A stretch of 64,000 bases of DNA from Vesta saturnalis (lineage: Eukaryota > Arthropoda > Insecta > Coleoptera > Lampyridae), in assembly GCA_036346205.1 (NCBI GenBank), contig JARFJB010001167.1:1096501-1160500 (forward strand). The letters are read 5' to 3'. A model generated the notes under the pieces. It was not told the DNA's origin. It did not search any database and saw only the letters and a list, made by a program, of their open reading frames with translations. The position numbers and the translations under genes are program-made. Within the stretch, counting starts at the first letter, position 1, and the number at the start of each line of letters is the position of its first letter. This document shows, piece after piece, positions 33,613-45,615 of this stretch.

Positions 33613-35403
33613 AGGAAGCGAAAGTATCTTACAATATTTGACGAACGAAGTTGAAGTATGAATATTTGACTAATATAAGTTTAAATAAAATTGGGTAACT
33701 TTAAGCGATTTTTTAATAGAGATCACTACCACTTATTTCAAATATACTCTAAAGTCATGCAAATTAAAATTTGATTTTGAGCTGTTACTTTCGTGTGGTG
33801 GATTTTGAAGACATTTATTACTGCTTCAATCTAGAAGTTGATGGAAGATACCTGTAAATGCTGATTCAGATTGAATACTTGCAGGATTCACTATTTTCAC
33901 TGTTTAATTTTAGGTAAACTAGTAAAGCGTTGCTTTCTTATACCTCTGTCCTTGTAGATTAGCTAATACTTCATCATCTCTTTATCCCAATAGTATTCAA
34001 TTTGGCAAAAAACAACCTTGTCCACGTGCGGAAATTCGTTACTGTTGTTTGCCAATAGATAATATAACGTAATATGAAACCTATTGACACTCTGCTGCGG
34101 TCTAAGTGTTATGTAACCCTATCAAAAGTAAGACGTCACTAATCAGCCATTTTAAATTGTTCTATCAATTCAAAAAATACGTATTTTCGGTTTCGCTACT
34201 GTAAGGTTATTTTGATGCACCGTGTATGTGTAGTATTTTGATAACGTATGTGATGTGTTTTGAATGTAGCTGAAGTACATGAAAAATGTTTTTTTGTGTA
34301 TGCGTAATGTAAGTTGGTGTAATTGATACGCCACTGGAATTTAGTGAGGCATTGGTTATCGTGTGAAGCAATATTTGAATGCTGTAGAACGATTTTCGTG
34401 TTGAAAGCCTTAAATTTAGTTGAGAAATAATATTTTGAGTAAATTTTTATTGCTACAGCACTGGTAAAACTATTTGTATTTTTGCTACTGTGTATGGAGG
34501 AATTTGACTAAAGGAATGGTTATAGACGTATGAGTGAGTGGAGTTTATGATATATTGATATTTTATTAACGTGCAGTAAGGAATATGAATGCATATTTTT
34601 GTTTGTAGAAATTTCGTAATATAGTGCAATAATGGTAAATTAATACATCTTCAAGAATGAAGTTTATAGAATGTGAGGCGGTTCGCTAAATTGTGCGGAA
34701 ATAAGATTCGCCCACTTGTGAGATTTGCATAAAAAGTTGAGAGATAATCTGGTTAACCTACAGTGTGAATGTAGTTGCTGTTGATGATCTGTTGGGAAAG
34801 TTTTTGGTGAATTTACAAAGTAATTCAATATGGCGAGCAGATGGTATATAAGCGAGTATCCAAATTTGAGGGGTGGATTAGTTGATTAGTGGTTTTACTC
34901 TGAGTAAGGGTCGCGCGCGCGTTATAACCATCAGAATGGTTAGTGTTGGAGTTTATTTGTGAAAATTATATTTTTAGCAGGGCATGTATAGCGACTGCAT
35001 TAACCCATAAGGGGATAAATCGTATAGACATTCACAAATAAATAATATAATATATTGTGAGTTGAAGGAAAACATTAGTGATTTTCTTCAAGAAACAAAA
35101 AGTGCTTAGGCAGATTAGAAGTTAACACAGCAAATATTTTTTTATTAGTGTTCAATGGTGGGACGCGTGACGTAATATTATTATAAAGAGAACCGAATGT
35201 AACCATTTATGCTACAGAAAGAAAAGTTGACATTGAATGTGTACAATCGTTAGCAATACCAAATTGATGGTATAAAAGCGAATAAGAACTTTAATGTGTA
35301 TATGGCCGTAACCATTTTCCATTGTGGTAAACGTTTTGAAGGGCAAACATCACAGTATAAGGTGATGTGATGTAATTTAAATTTGATTGAACCAAAACAA
35401 GTA

Positions 35404-37852
35404 GGGAAATTAGGGAATATCGACCACCTAAAAATTATGCCATAATAATATAAAACTAAAAACCCCAAAATCAAAATATATATTTCTACAAACAGAAGAA
35501 CCATTTCTGTAACATATTAAATAAAAAACGGTACAAAAACACAAAAATGTCACATGACATAAAAAACGAAAACTTAAACGGTCGATATTAACCGTACTAG
35601 TAAAGGTAATATCAATCAAGGTGCGTTAATATCGATCGGTCAGTGGAACATGGCTCGCAGGTATAAACTTTTGCAGTTTCGGCGTCTGTACAGTCTGAGT
35701 GAGCCCAGAGACCACATGACCTACATCTCCACCAGAGATCATTATTTGATCCAAAATCATCACATATAGAACACTTCTATGTTTTCTACATTCTTTGATA
35801 ATGGTTTCTTTAATAGATTTTTCTCTTTTCCCGGTGTATTGTACATGTCATTAAAGTTTCTTTTAACGGCCTTACTTTCCATTTTAGATACTTGTTTTTT
35901 TCTTTTTTCCTGCTTTTCTTCAAGGTAAAGTTTTAATGGTGTAGACGTTAAAATCTGACTACAACCTCTTCTGTTGGAAAGTTTTTCAGACCGAAGAACG
36001 TGTGCAGGAACTAATTCTTCAAAAGATGTGTTTCGGTTGGATTGTCATGTCTTCGTCATCTGTAACAGATGCATCAAAAACTTCTTCTAAGTCAGATATG
36101 GATTCGGAATCACTGGAAAAAGCTTCTCGCTTCTGCGAATTTTTCTTTGGGTTCTTTAAACCACTTGGTCCTGCTATTTCGCTATTAGGTAAAATATTCT
36201 CTTTTTCTGATTTCCTAAACTCCTTCTCTTCACTCTGTTCCATCACAATCTCGATTCTTTCTGAAACAAAATCTTCTTTGGAAAATCGATTTTTATCCAG
36301 TGGATATATTCCTGTTGTCTCGAAAGCTTTAATGCACTTCTCAATAGTTGCAACTCTGTTGTATGCTTTTCCAAAAGTTCTGCAATATCCGTCACTGCGA
36401 TCCGTTCGTAGTTATGAGATTTTATATACTGGTTACATATATCATAGTACGCCGTCTTCAAAGGACCATAAAAGCACATCCAATGGTTGGACTCGATGAG
36501 ATGTGTGTGGTTAGGATACCATTTTGATCCCGTTTTCTACAAAATTATAGGAAGGAAAGCTGGAATGTGTTGAATGGTTGTCGAGAATTATGAGAACGGA
36601 TCTTCAAAACTGGCTTTTACCCATTTGGAAAAGTGCTGCAGCCATTTGGAAAACAGATATTCCGTTATCCAACCGTTTGAGGAGCAATCATAGATTTTTT
36701 GCTCAAACCTTCCTTCATCCTTTTTCTTTTATATACAAACATCGGTGGAACATATTGACCGGCTGCGCTCAGCAACAAACAACAGTAGTGGTCTCACCTC
36801 TTTCGCCACTAGCTACCGATCCCACTTGTTTTTGGCCTTTTAGTGCAAGAACACGAGAAGGTCTATGCACACAGGTAACACCTGTTTCATCTACATTAAA
36901 TATACGCTCAGCTTTAAGTGAGTGTTCAGTTATGACTTGCTCAATATTATTATAAAATCTCTCTAGTTCTTGTTTATTAAATCCTAAAATTCTATTGAGG
37001 CTTGTTGATTCTGGTTTTCGCAAGGAAATTTTCTATTTCTTTTAAAAAGACCGTCCGGCCATTTTCTTTCAACATTAAAGTTGTAGTTTATATGTTGTTA
37101 GCTTGCTGCAAACCATAAGCCATTTGTCTTACATCTTGTAGGTGTGAGACCAAAAACATGTTTGACATTTTTATAATATCTCTTGTTCATTAAAAACACC
37201 ATGTCGACCCAGCTTTAGTTTTGATTAGAAATCTTAACTTTAGTCGGTCCTGAAGTGTACCGTATGGCAAATCAAACTGTCTTGCAGCAGCCCTATTGAA
37301 ATGGCCCTTGATTTACTGCTGCAATCGCTCGCTGCATAGCTTCTGTAGACCATGATGAACGTGTGGTTTTCCTAGTGTATTTGAAAGGCATCTGTCAACA
37401 AAACAATTAGAAATAGTAGGTATTGAGTTAAACGTTTTCCATTTGAAAAGCGTTATTGTAATATCGACCAAGCAGGAGGGGAATATCGATCACCATGATC
37501 GATATTACATCTCAACCACTAACAAAAACATAGATGAAATTACCTAGCCAAATTTTTTTATAATTAAAATAATTAATGCAATAGGTACCAAAATAGTATA
37601 ACGTTCACACTCCATTGTAAAATTCAACAACCAATAGATATGCCTGTTGAATATTATAAGAAACTATGTTAAATTTTAAACACTATCTGCCTTATACACG
37701 AGTAGATCTCAACTGAAACATGGAACTGCAATGTAATCGTACACTACATCTGACACCCTGACAGTCGGATTAATGTGTGGATAATGTTCCGATACCGTGA
37801 AAGTACGATGATCGATTTTACCCTTATAATCGATATTCCCCACATTCCCCCT
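35404..37852 (-). mobile_element. pogo-like element with TA target duplication
   Basis: Flanked by TA at 35402-35403 and 37853-37854. Terminal repeats: GGGAAATTAGGGAATATCGA at left, and the inverse of the right end reads GGGGGAATGTGGGGAATATCG. Several AATATCGA(C/T)C motifs lie inside both ends (35416, 35583, 35608, 35629; 37461, 37486, 37498, 37830), probably transposase-binding sites. Confidence 0.85.
35626..37391 (-). pseudogene. pogo transposase with C-terminal PHD-like zinc finger, frameshifted
   Basis: Starts at ATG 37391 (MPFKYTRKTTRSSW, psq-type N-terminus). RKPESTSLNRILGFN follows at about 37020, then the first catalytic Asp in FNVDETGVTC (about 36900). DNHSTHSSF (second Asp, about 36585) lies in a shifted frame. 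SHRVQPLDV (third Asp, about 36497) is also damaged by shifts. A charged linker follows (36019-36246). An intact C-terminal zinc finger lies at about 35765-35629, with C-x2-C, C-x2-C, H-x3-C and C-x2-C spacing, and ends at TAA 35626. Four or more shifts or stops inactivate it. Confidence 0.82.
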
Positions 37853-37854
37853 AC

Positions 37855-39457
37855 GATTATTTTTTAAGTAAGTATATATGTTTTTTTTTGTTGTTGTTGC
37901 ATTAATTACGGTTGATTCAAAGAAAAAAAAAGATAATCGAACTTTAGTTATTTTGTTGTTTTTAGTTTTAGGAATTGGCTAACTTTAGTCTTAACGTATT
38001 TATATGTTTGATGTTATTTTTTAAACCACGTCGTTGTATATATTTAACATGCGTAATTTGTTAATATATATCCACTGTTTAATTTATTTTGTCATTTATT
38101 TGTGTCATTGTGTGCCTAACTGGTTACACCTTCTGATAGTGAAATTAGTATTTGCATATATTCGAAGTTAAGGATCGATTGGGCCAGATCGATCACAAAA
38201 TCTCATTTTAGCTTTGAAATACTAATGCAGAACACTACTAACAAAGTACTTATTATTTTTTTTTATTCAACATAAATTACAGTTTTGAAGTATTAAAGTT
38301 TAAACCTATTAATGAATGTCTAAATACGATTTTAAAGATAAAGTAGTAATAAAATATAACGATATTATTGATGATACAAGCACTAACCGCTCTATGTTTG
38401 AATTATTCAGCATTTAACGAACATTTTTTTTGAGATAACAATTCATTGTTAAACCGTTTTCGTTTATCTTATTTAAAATTTTCTAAATTGGGAATATTCA
38501 CTTAATTCAAAGTTGTACGACAGTTAGAAATATAAATTTACAGGTATACGAAGGATACTTAAAAAGTATTCAAATTAACGTCTTACGATTTGGGAATGTT
38601 CATTTGTACAGGGTGTGTTCAATAAGTTTACGACGACTCGTGTATTTTAGAATTTTTCTTAAGCTTTTGGATCAATTTATTTTGAAGTGTGATTGAATTT
38701 GAATGGTGAATGGTTTTACTGAGTAGGCTGCAATCCTGTCTTCCACAGTCAGATAGGGTTAATTTACCATCCCGCCTAAGACTATTTATTTTAGCAAAAT
38801 TTAAGATTGTGGTGGCGCCTAGAGACATTTTTTCCCGGACTGAGCTTTGTGAGTTGTAGATTTATGGTAAGTGTAAGGTGTTTGAAACTACTTTTCAATC
38901 ATTTTACTCCTTATATCGACCACGCCCATTTCACTGTAGCTGGCTTGGCAACCCGCTTATTTCGGTAAGCATACAAGACGCCTAGTGCGGTCAAACAACT
39001 TCTGTTAGATGAATATTCTTTCACTTAATTCGTCTTCCTGTTATTGTGTTAGAACAGGTTATTTCCCGTGACCAAATATCGCCTCAACGTTCTTCTAAGT
39101 CTATAAGTAGTGCTGGTTGCCAAAATTATTTTCTATCTATGCCAGTATAAGCACATATTACTCAACTCGGAAGAAATAAACACCACGTTATGTTGTGCAA
39201 GATAGCCATGGTTATATTGCTCTGCTATATCCTTAGCCATATTCCCAAGCAATGTTACGAATTTGCTCTAACACTTACAAGAATTTGATAACTTGCTATA
39301 AAAGCAATTGCACCATCGTGTTATCAAGAGTTGTAACTGTAACTTCTGATTTATATGGTTAAAACACTTACATTTAGGATACTCACATAAACCTGCGTTT
39401 TTCCTTCACGTGCAGTTGTAAATATAGTATATTTACATTTGTGGTTTAAGTATATAC
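37855..39457. other. Mostly featureless AT-rich region
   Basis: Nothing recognised apart from a possible lone mariner-type end (TACAGGGTGTGTTCAATAAG, 38608-38627), followed by a short minus-strand frame (38828-38628) of no known family. I could not find its partner end. Confidence 0.4.
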
Positions 39458-40231
39458 AAGTGCCCCTAAATAGACTATACAGGGTCTTCCTATGTTGTCT
39501 TAAATACAACCACCTATATAATATTTCGTATTATGATTCTACATGAAACGTTAAGGAGTGTTCGTAGATCATTCAAAAGTCTCACCTTGTGCCATCAACA
39601 GAATGACAACATCTTGAGCAGTTGATGAATTAGCGTTCATTTATTTATTTCTTTAGTTATTTATTATTTAAATATTTTTTTAGTTCTTAGGTATGTTTCA
39701 AATTTCATAAGTAATCTCAAATCTTTAAAATAACGGTAAGAGATAGCAACAGAATAATACGTACCAAAATATTTGCCCTTCAATCTTGAATCAAGTGTAG
39801 TTAAGAAATAATATACTAAGAAATACACTGTACCTTTCCATCACATGATATTAAGCATATGGAATGCCATAGCAGATTGATACTACATTTAAGACTACAT
39901 CTGATGAAGACCAACAAAAAAAGTTTGAAGTGACTTTTTAATCATACTGTGCAAAGTTTCTCACACATTCCTACTAAATATTGTAGCGAAAAGCTTCCCC
40001 AACAACACGCCTAGAGCCCATGGTTGTACTTTTAACAGGACAAGAGATAAGCGTCTTTTTCTGATGCATTCAGAACGTCAAATTTGTAAAAAAATGTCCA
40101 TACCAATAGAAAATGTTGTTCAGACAAAATTGTACTTAAATTTCATGCAAAATGATAATATGAAATAATATATAAATGGTTCTATTTAAGATAACGGAGG
40201 AAGACACTGTGTAGCCTATTTAGGGACACTT
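39458..40231. mobile_element. MITE of about 774 bp
   Basis: Terminal inverted repeats of about 80 bp: the left starts AAGTGCCCCTAAATAG, and the inverse of the right starts AAGTGTCCCTAAATAG. They continue to match through GTCTTCCT and TATCTTAAATA-type sequence. There is no transposase inside. The target duplication is not clear. Confidence 0.8.
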
Positions 40232-40344
40232 CATACGTCAATATTTTTAGGTCGCGAAGCTTTTTGTTACGAATAACTTTTGTCGGAGACATTTTTACGT
40301 GCACGCGGTGGTGCAGGACCCTGCATACGAATAACGTAAGAGCA

Positions 40345-41140
40345 ATCAGGCTTGAGGTCTCTAGCGATCATTTTAGGAGTCAACAGCCTGAATGTATGCC
40401 AACTGTCATCTACCTTTAATATAATTAATAACTGAAATACAATGAGTTGGCTGTATTGAAACTTAGGCTACATCGTACGAATGCGTAGAAGGAACACAAG
40501 TAGCTATTTTTATGAATTACGTCTTTAATCTCGGATATTAACTAACTCGGAAATTAGCTTACTTCTAATTTTAAACTCTAATAATCAACTAAATTCCAAC
40601 TTAAACCTGGAAACTAAGCTCCGCTCCGAAATACAATACGAAAGGCACGTTTCGCTTTGTGCAATACACACTACGCATTGAGCAATGTACAAATTGCAAT
40701 ACGTAATGCGCATTACGCAAAATGTGAAATGCCAGATGCCCAATAGATAATACACAATGCACAAAATGCAATGTGTATTATTCATTGCGCATTGCTAATT
40801 GTGTATTGCGCATTACGTATTGCGCGTTACATTGATCACCTAGCGTATTGTGCATTACGCTTAAAACCGGAAATTAACGTCAGAATTTGGTTAATTTTCA
40901 AGTTTAAAGTAGGAATTTAATTAAGTAATGTAAAGTTTAAAGTTGCTGTAGTTTAAGGTTAGTTAATACACTAGTTTAAAGTGATCCTTCTACGTCTTTG
41001 TAATGTTAGTCGTATGTACCTAAAGTTAAATCTACTGCAACAGGGTATGGGCGTAAAATAGTCATATGCTGCAGTATTACATCTTTATTTCGCATGCTAA
41101 TTCCACTTGTTCTTCTTCATGACGGTAATTCACCGATATG
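40345..41140 (+). repeat. Palindrome-rich dispersed repeat, copy 2
   Basis: Homologous to 26185-26960, including an array of GCGCATTACG-type palindromes at about 40655-40860. Here it directly precedes the SINA-like fragment at 41185. Confidence 0.75.
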
Positions 41141-41285
41141 AAATTGTCTTTGTATCAGTTTAATTATCGCATTTTGCTTGATTCTTCACCTGTGGTAATG
41201 AAAATAAAAATTAAAAAGAGACTGCGATAAAACCTTTAAAGGAGGTTTAATTGTTGCACACGAGGTTCAATGTGAACATAGAACG

Positions 41286-43416
41286 TATAGTTCATTCGTT
41301 TAACTTATCCCGATGACGTAATTTAAAGCAAAAATATGAGCACTGATACCAACCTTTCTTTATGTGCTTATTTGTTGATTGGGGTTACGTACGCGCATCG
41401 GTTTGTTTATTCCTTATTCGCTTTTCATTTCTTCTTGAGTTAATATTTTAGAAGATCGGTTCTTTTCAGACCCACATTACTTTCTAGTGTTCATTTAAGG
41501 TACAGATTAATTCGTCTTTACAGAAAGATTTATGTTTTCATTTGTAGCACATCAACATGCCTCGTAGGTCAATTACCGTAGACGAATTGATCCATAACTT
41601 AGTGGAATACTTTAATAAAGAAAAACAGAACAACGGGACCATAACACCATTAACAGCAGTGCATGCAAGGGTCAGCTTTGAAAATTGACACCAAAACTAT
41701 TTCTAATGCTTTACGCATCAAAATTAAGAAGAAAACAAGGAAAATGAACCTCAACGAAAAAGTCTAAAAAGAAAAGACATGGATCAACGACAAAAAAGTG
41801 AAATTTGTACTACAATTTACAACATGTATATTAATCATGAACATGTTACATTAGATACGTTCTTAACAAAAATTAAAGGAAGTGGTATCGTTGAGGATAA
41901 GCCTCTATCACGTTTTGTTGGACATTGTATAGCATCGATGATATCTACAAGCAGTTCGTTTATCTCGACGAAACATGGATATTTGCAAAAGGAATCAACA
42001 AAAGAATATGGCAAGATTCTAGTTCAAAATGATTTAAGAATATTGGTGGCGAAGGCAAACGTTATATAGTTCTACAGCTGGAACGGAAGATGGATTTGTG
42101 GAGGGAGCAGACCTTATATTCTCTACCACAAATAAAAGCAGTGATTATCACCATTGTATAAATTGCTAAAACTTTGTTAAATGGTTAAAAAATAAACTTT
42201 TGTCAAACTTAACGAAGCCATCTGTAATCGTTATGGATAATGCTCCTTATCATTCACAAATTGTCAATCGCCAACCAATTACAGATTGGAAAAAAGAAGA
42301 AATTGCAGAGTGGCTTAGGGGAAGAAAAATTACTTATGAAAAAGAAGCATTTAAAACAGAATTACTACATATAGCAAAGCTACATAAGGAAGAAAAACAA
42401 TATTATTAGAGAACATGGACATGAATTTTTACGGTTGCCTCCTTACCACTGTCAATTTAACCCAATAGAAATGGGGAATAAGCAAAACTTATTATGATAA
42501 ACACATTGGAAGAGATGGTTATGGGAATGATAATGTCAAACAGATGTGGAAAGAAGCGTTAGAAACAGTTTGGTTAAAAACGATTAAACTTGCAGAAGCT
42601 GATATTCTAAAGTGTTGAGAATAAGAAAAGGTTTATGATGTTCAAGTCAATCCAATTATTATAAATCCAAACGATGACACAGATACAGAAGATGAAGTGT
42701 AGTGAACATTTATAATTTCTTGTTTTTAATTGAATTCTTAACGCAAAAATTCCTAAAAATTCAATCTTTATGAATGAATCAAATAAACAACCGTTAACTC
42801 ACAAATTTGCGTTATAGAATACATTGCCGTTATAGTTCGGACAAGTAGTGCAGTGTTCGGGCCCGGTGATACTTACTCAAGGCGACCTTAGCATCTAATA
42901 CTTTGATCTTTACATCGTTTATATGCACCCGATGCCGTCAAAGATTTAGAACCGCCACTTTTATGTAGAAAACTATTGGAACAATTACTCCCTTTCTTTG
43001 GAAGAGTTCATTGGTCTTGACCTACAAATATTTACAACATTTTAGAATAACTTACCAAAATTCATCTGCTACATTATTATATTGTAAGTTTTATTGAAAA
43101 TAATATGCTTTAACGTGCGTACATCTACGATACGTAAAATAAACTTTTGTCTTTTATTTACAAACAACATTATGACATGTACATTGGACATTTACGTTAA
43201 GTTGGTATCAAACAAAACTGTTCGTACAAGAAAACGAAATTTGTTATTGATGTTATCCTTGTTAGTTACTTGAGTTAATAAGAGACATGCAAAACCACAC
43301 TCTTGGAACAATACTTTAGCTAATAATGTATACATTGTATTCAATATGTACAAAAGGATAGTCATACACAAGTGCGCGTTTGATTCATCGATCAATAGTT
43401 AAACGAATGAACTATA
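41286..43416 (+). mobile_element. Tc1/IS630-like element inserted at TA in the SINA copy
   Basis: Terminal repeats TATAGTTCATTCGTTTAACT (41286-41305) and the inverse (43397-43416). The TA at each end fits a target duplication. Removing the element restores continuity with the SINA-like zinc finger. It contains a DDE_3 transposase relic at 41556-42700; 42705-43395 holds no further gene. Confidence 0.85.
41556..42700 (+). pseudogene. DDE_3 (IS630/Tc1-like) transposase relic
   Basis: Starts MPRRSITVDELIHN at 41556, shifts near 41670, and is open at 41779-42069. YLDETWIFAKG, with the first catalytic Asp, lies in another frame at about 41958-41990. The second Asp is in VIVMDNAPYHS (about 42221-42253), with a long open stretch to 42409. 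FNPIEM, with the final Glu, is at about 42457-42474. A C-terminal part KQMWKEALETVWLK follows, then an acidic tail (TDTEDEV, about 42680). Shifts and stops inactivate it. Same family as 20790-21665. Confidence 0.82.
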
Positions 43417-43796
43417 TTTGTGCCCAATGTGTACTTACAGTTATACCATGTCAATTTTAAAAAATCATTTGTTAACTGAACGTAAGATGTGAACTGGTTC
43501 AGACTTGTCTTGGATTTTTACTCTATTTAATTATTTTGAATTAATGAATTATAACTAACATTAGTACAAATTAGTACAAAACGCATGAGTGATTTCTGTT
43601 ATCATGTAGTTCACCTTGTTAAGATCGATCTAAATTTTAGTATTTTGTTAGAAACATTTATTTTTACTAATAAAAACACTAAAAAATGCTAACTTTGACA
43701 TCATTTTTACTTTATTTTAAAAAAAAAATTGATCCCGAGTTTTTAAAGGATTTACAAGTTTTCAGTATTTAGGAAACCAACTAGACCATTTTCGAC

Positions 43797-43905
43797 TTGA
43801 TGTGTGTGTGTAAATGTGGGTATAGACGAGAGGGTGGGCGTGAGCGTGCGTGTGGGGGCGTGGATGTGGGTGTGTATATGTGTGTGTGCGTGTGTGTGGG
43901 TAAGT
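43797..43905 (+). repeat. GT-rich microsatellite in the duplicated locus
   Basis: TG/GGGCG repeats equivalent in position to 31770-31860. The short open frames across it are low-complexity artefacts. 43910-44300 has no recognised gene. Confidence 0.9.
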
Positions 43906-44319
43906 TTGGAGAGTTCTGGAACGACACATTTCCCCGGTCTTACACTCTCAAGGTTCCACAATTCAATGGCCTCACATTAGCAAGTCCATTCGTGTACTCT
44001 ACGTATTGAAGGTTACACAAGTGGAAGGTCAACTCAAGAAAATTTAGGCCATACCACATTAAACACAATAGGAAAAGACAATGATATGTTACTGTATTTA
44101 TTTGCTTTGTGAACAGTTTGATTTGTACAAGTGATTTATTACTTGTATCTTTTTAGATATATGGTTTGATTTAGGAATAAAACATTTTGATTTAGTACAA
44201 GTGCAAAAGGTTCTTTCCACTTCTGTTTTATTACACCTGCGTGGGCGTGGTGCAAATAATTTAGCCTACGTGCAGTGTGATGCCCATCGTAGATGCTTCA
44301 GTAGTGGATTATCAGATGG

Positions 44320-45534
44320 TCAACATCGGTAGATGATGTAATGCTGACACCTCAACAACTGCCGTGATGAGCATCTCTTCGAAAGTTTGTAGTATCGTTT
44401 CAAATATACAACGGCATGATTGTACACACGTAGTATAACTAGACTTATAACATTATTCCACTTCAGGTATAATCTCAGAAGCCTGGTGTGGGCCCGTTCG
44501 AGTTGCTCTTCAAGGGACATCACGACATCGTAATTTAGAACGTACGGTGGGGAGCCCTACGTAATCACGACATCGTAATTTAGAACGTACGGTGTTACGG
44601 TGGTTAACTATAAAGAAGAAAGTGTAATAAAGGGTAGTTATATAGATAACACATACCGTTAATGTGAGTTACTCCCAACTTGCAACAATGGGCGTAGAAC
44701 AGCCAGTACCGCCCAGGGTTGATCAAGAATGCGGAGTCACCTTGGGTGGTCTTGTCCCCTGACTCCATCGCTCTTATCACGTTGGAGGCAGGCGGTAATG
44801 TAGTGTGACCAATCATAGGGATGAGTTACCCAAAACCTGGACTTCCGTGTCTTCGTCCTCGTGGTTGCCTAAAATGTCTTGGAAGTCCAAAACGTCGTTC
44901 TCATCATTACCATTATTGTCCTGAACCTGCTGATTACTGACTGTCATCGTTCCCATGAACCCTGCCAGCGTCATTGTCGTGTTTTTATATGCTATAGTCA
45001 CGTTCCTGTGCTTTGTTGTCAAGTTCTTGTTGTCTGTTATTCAGAACGTCAGGTACGTCGTCATCATCGTTGTCCTCTTCAACAACGACTTCGTTACAAA
45101 AATTGATAATTCTCTTTCGTAGGATTTGTTGCCTTAGCGCGTCATTGTAGTAATCGTCAAAATCGTAACTATAGGCAGGATCCATAACGTCAGAGTCGTA
45201 ATTATCTGTATTGATGTATTCGTTGCCATCACACAATAAACATAATGCCTCAACACTAGATGGAATGTCACTGTAATCATCACCATCATCTGCAACAAAA
45301 GTTACGGTATTGTCTTCGTCCTTCAACGTGGGTTAAGTTCACTATTATCGTGCTGAGCGTCTGCTGGTACAGAATCCAGTACTATGGTTGTCATGTCATA
45401 AATTACCTCGTTATCACTAGTTTGGGTACCCAAATCCCTAGAAGAAAAGGAAGAAGTTAGAATTGCCTCAGGTGAGGAAGACACGTCTGGTCATTGCCAG
45501 ATGAAGAAGAAGATGGTGAACATGGAGAGCTCAT
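44320..45534 (-). pseudogene. Unrecognised coding-like minus-strand gene, Ser-rich and acidic
   Basis: Start at ATG 45534 (MSSPCSPSSSSSSGNDQ). After a shift, SSPEAILTSS and DLGTQTSDNEV follow. Next come 45326-44985 (very acidic, with EEDNDDDDVPD), an overlapping acidic frame to 44813, 44816-44660 with NPGRYWLFYAHCCKLG, and finally 44523-44320 with LERAHTRLLRLYLKWNN and YLKRYYKLSKR (basic). Codon-like composition continues across at least three shifts, which suggests one ruined gene rather than chance frames. A 31-bp direct duplication (44519-44549 and 44565-44595) lies inside it. I do not recognise the family. Confidence 0.4.
44519..44595 (+). repeat. Short tandem duplication
   Basis: The stretch starting ATCACGACATCGTAATTTAG occurs at 44519 and 44565, 46 bp apart. 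Confidence 0.95.
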
Positions 45535-45615
45535 GTTGGGAGTTTTGTACTTGCTTGTAAAAGTTCTTGTACAAATAATTTGTACCTACTAAAAATCGTT
45601 TTTCATACATTTTTT

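Larger units (their letters stand above)
41185..43690 (+). pseudogene. SINA-like pseudogene split by a Tc1-like insertion
   Basis: 41190-41287 matches the second zinc-finger module of the gene at 30242 (AAAGGAGGTTTAATTG..GCACACGAGGTTCA against about 31180-31215). The match resumes after the transposon at 43415, with C-x2-C (CPMC) and NHLL. 43630-43690 matches the 3' UTR of the intact locus (TATTTTGTTAGAAACATTTA). The N-terminal module and most of the C-terminal domain are missing. It is a degraded paralogous copy. Confidence 0.75.

Noticed and set aside
43752..44009. Open frames rich in His/Thr or Cys/Gly
   Set aside because: They are translations of the GT-rich microsatellite.
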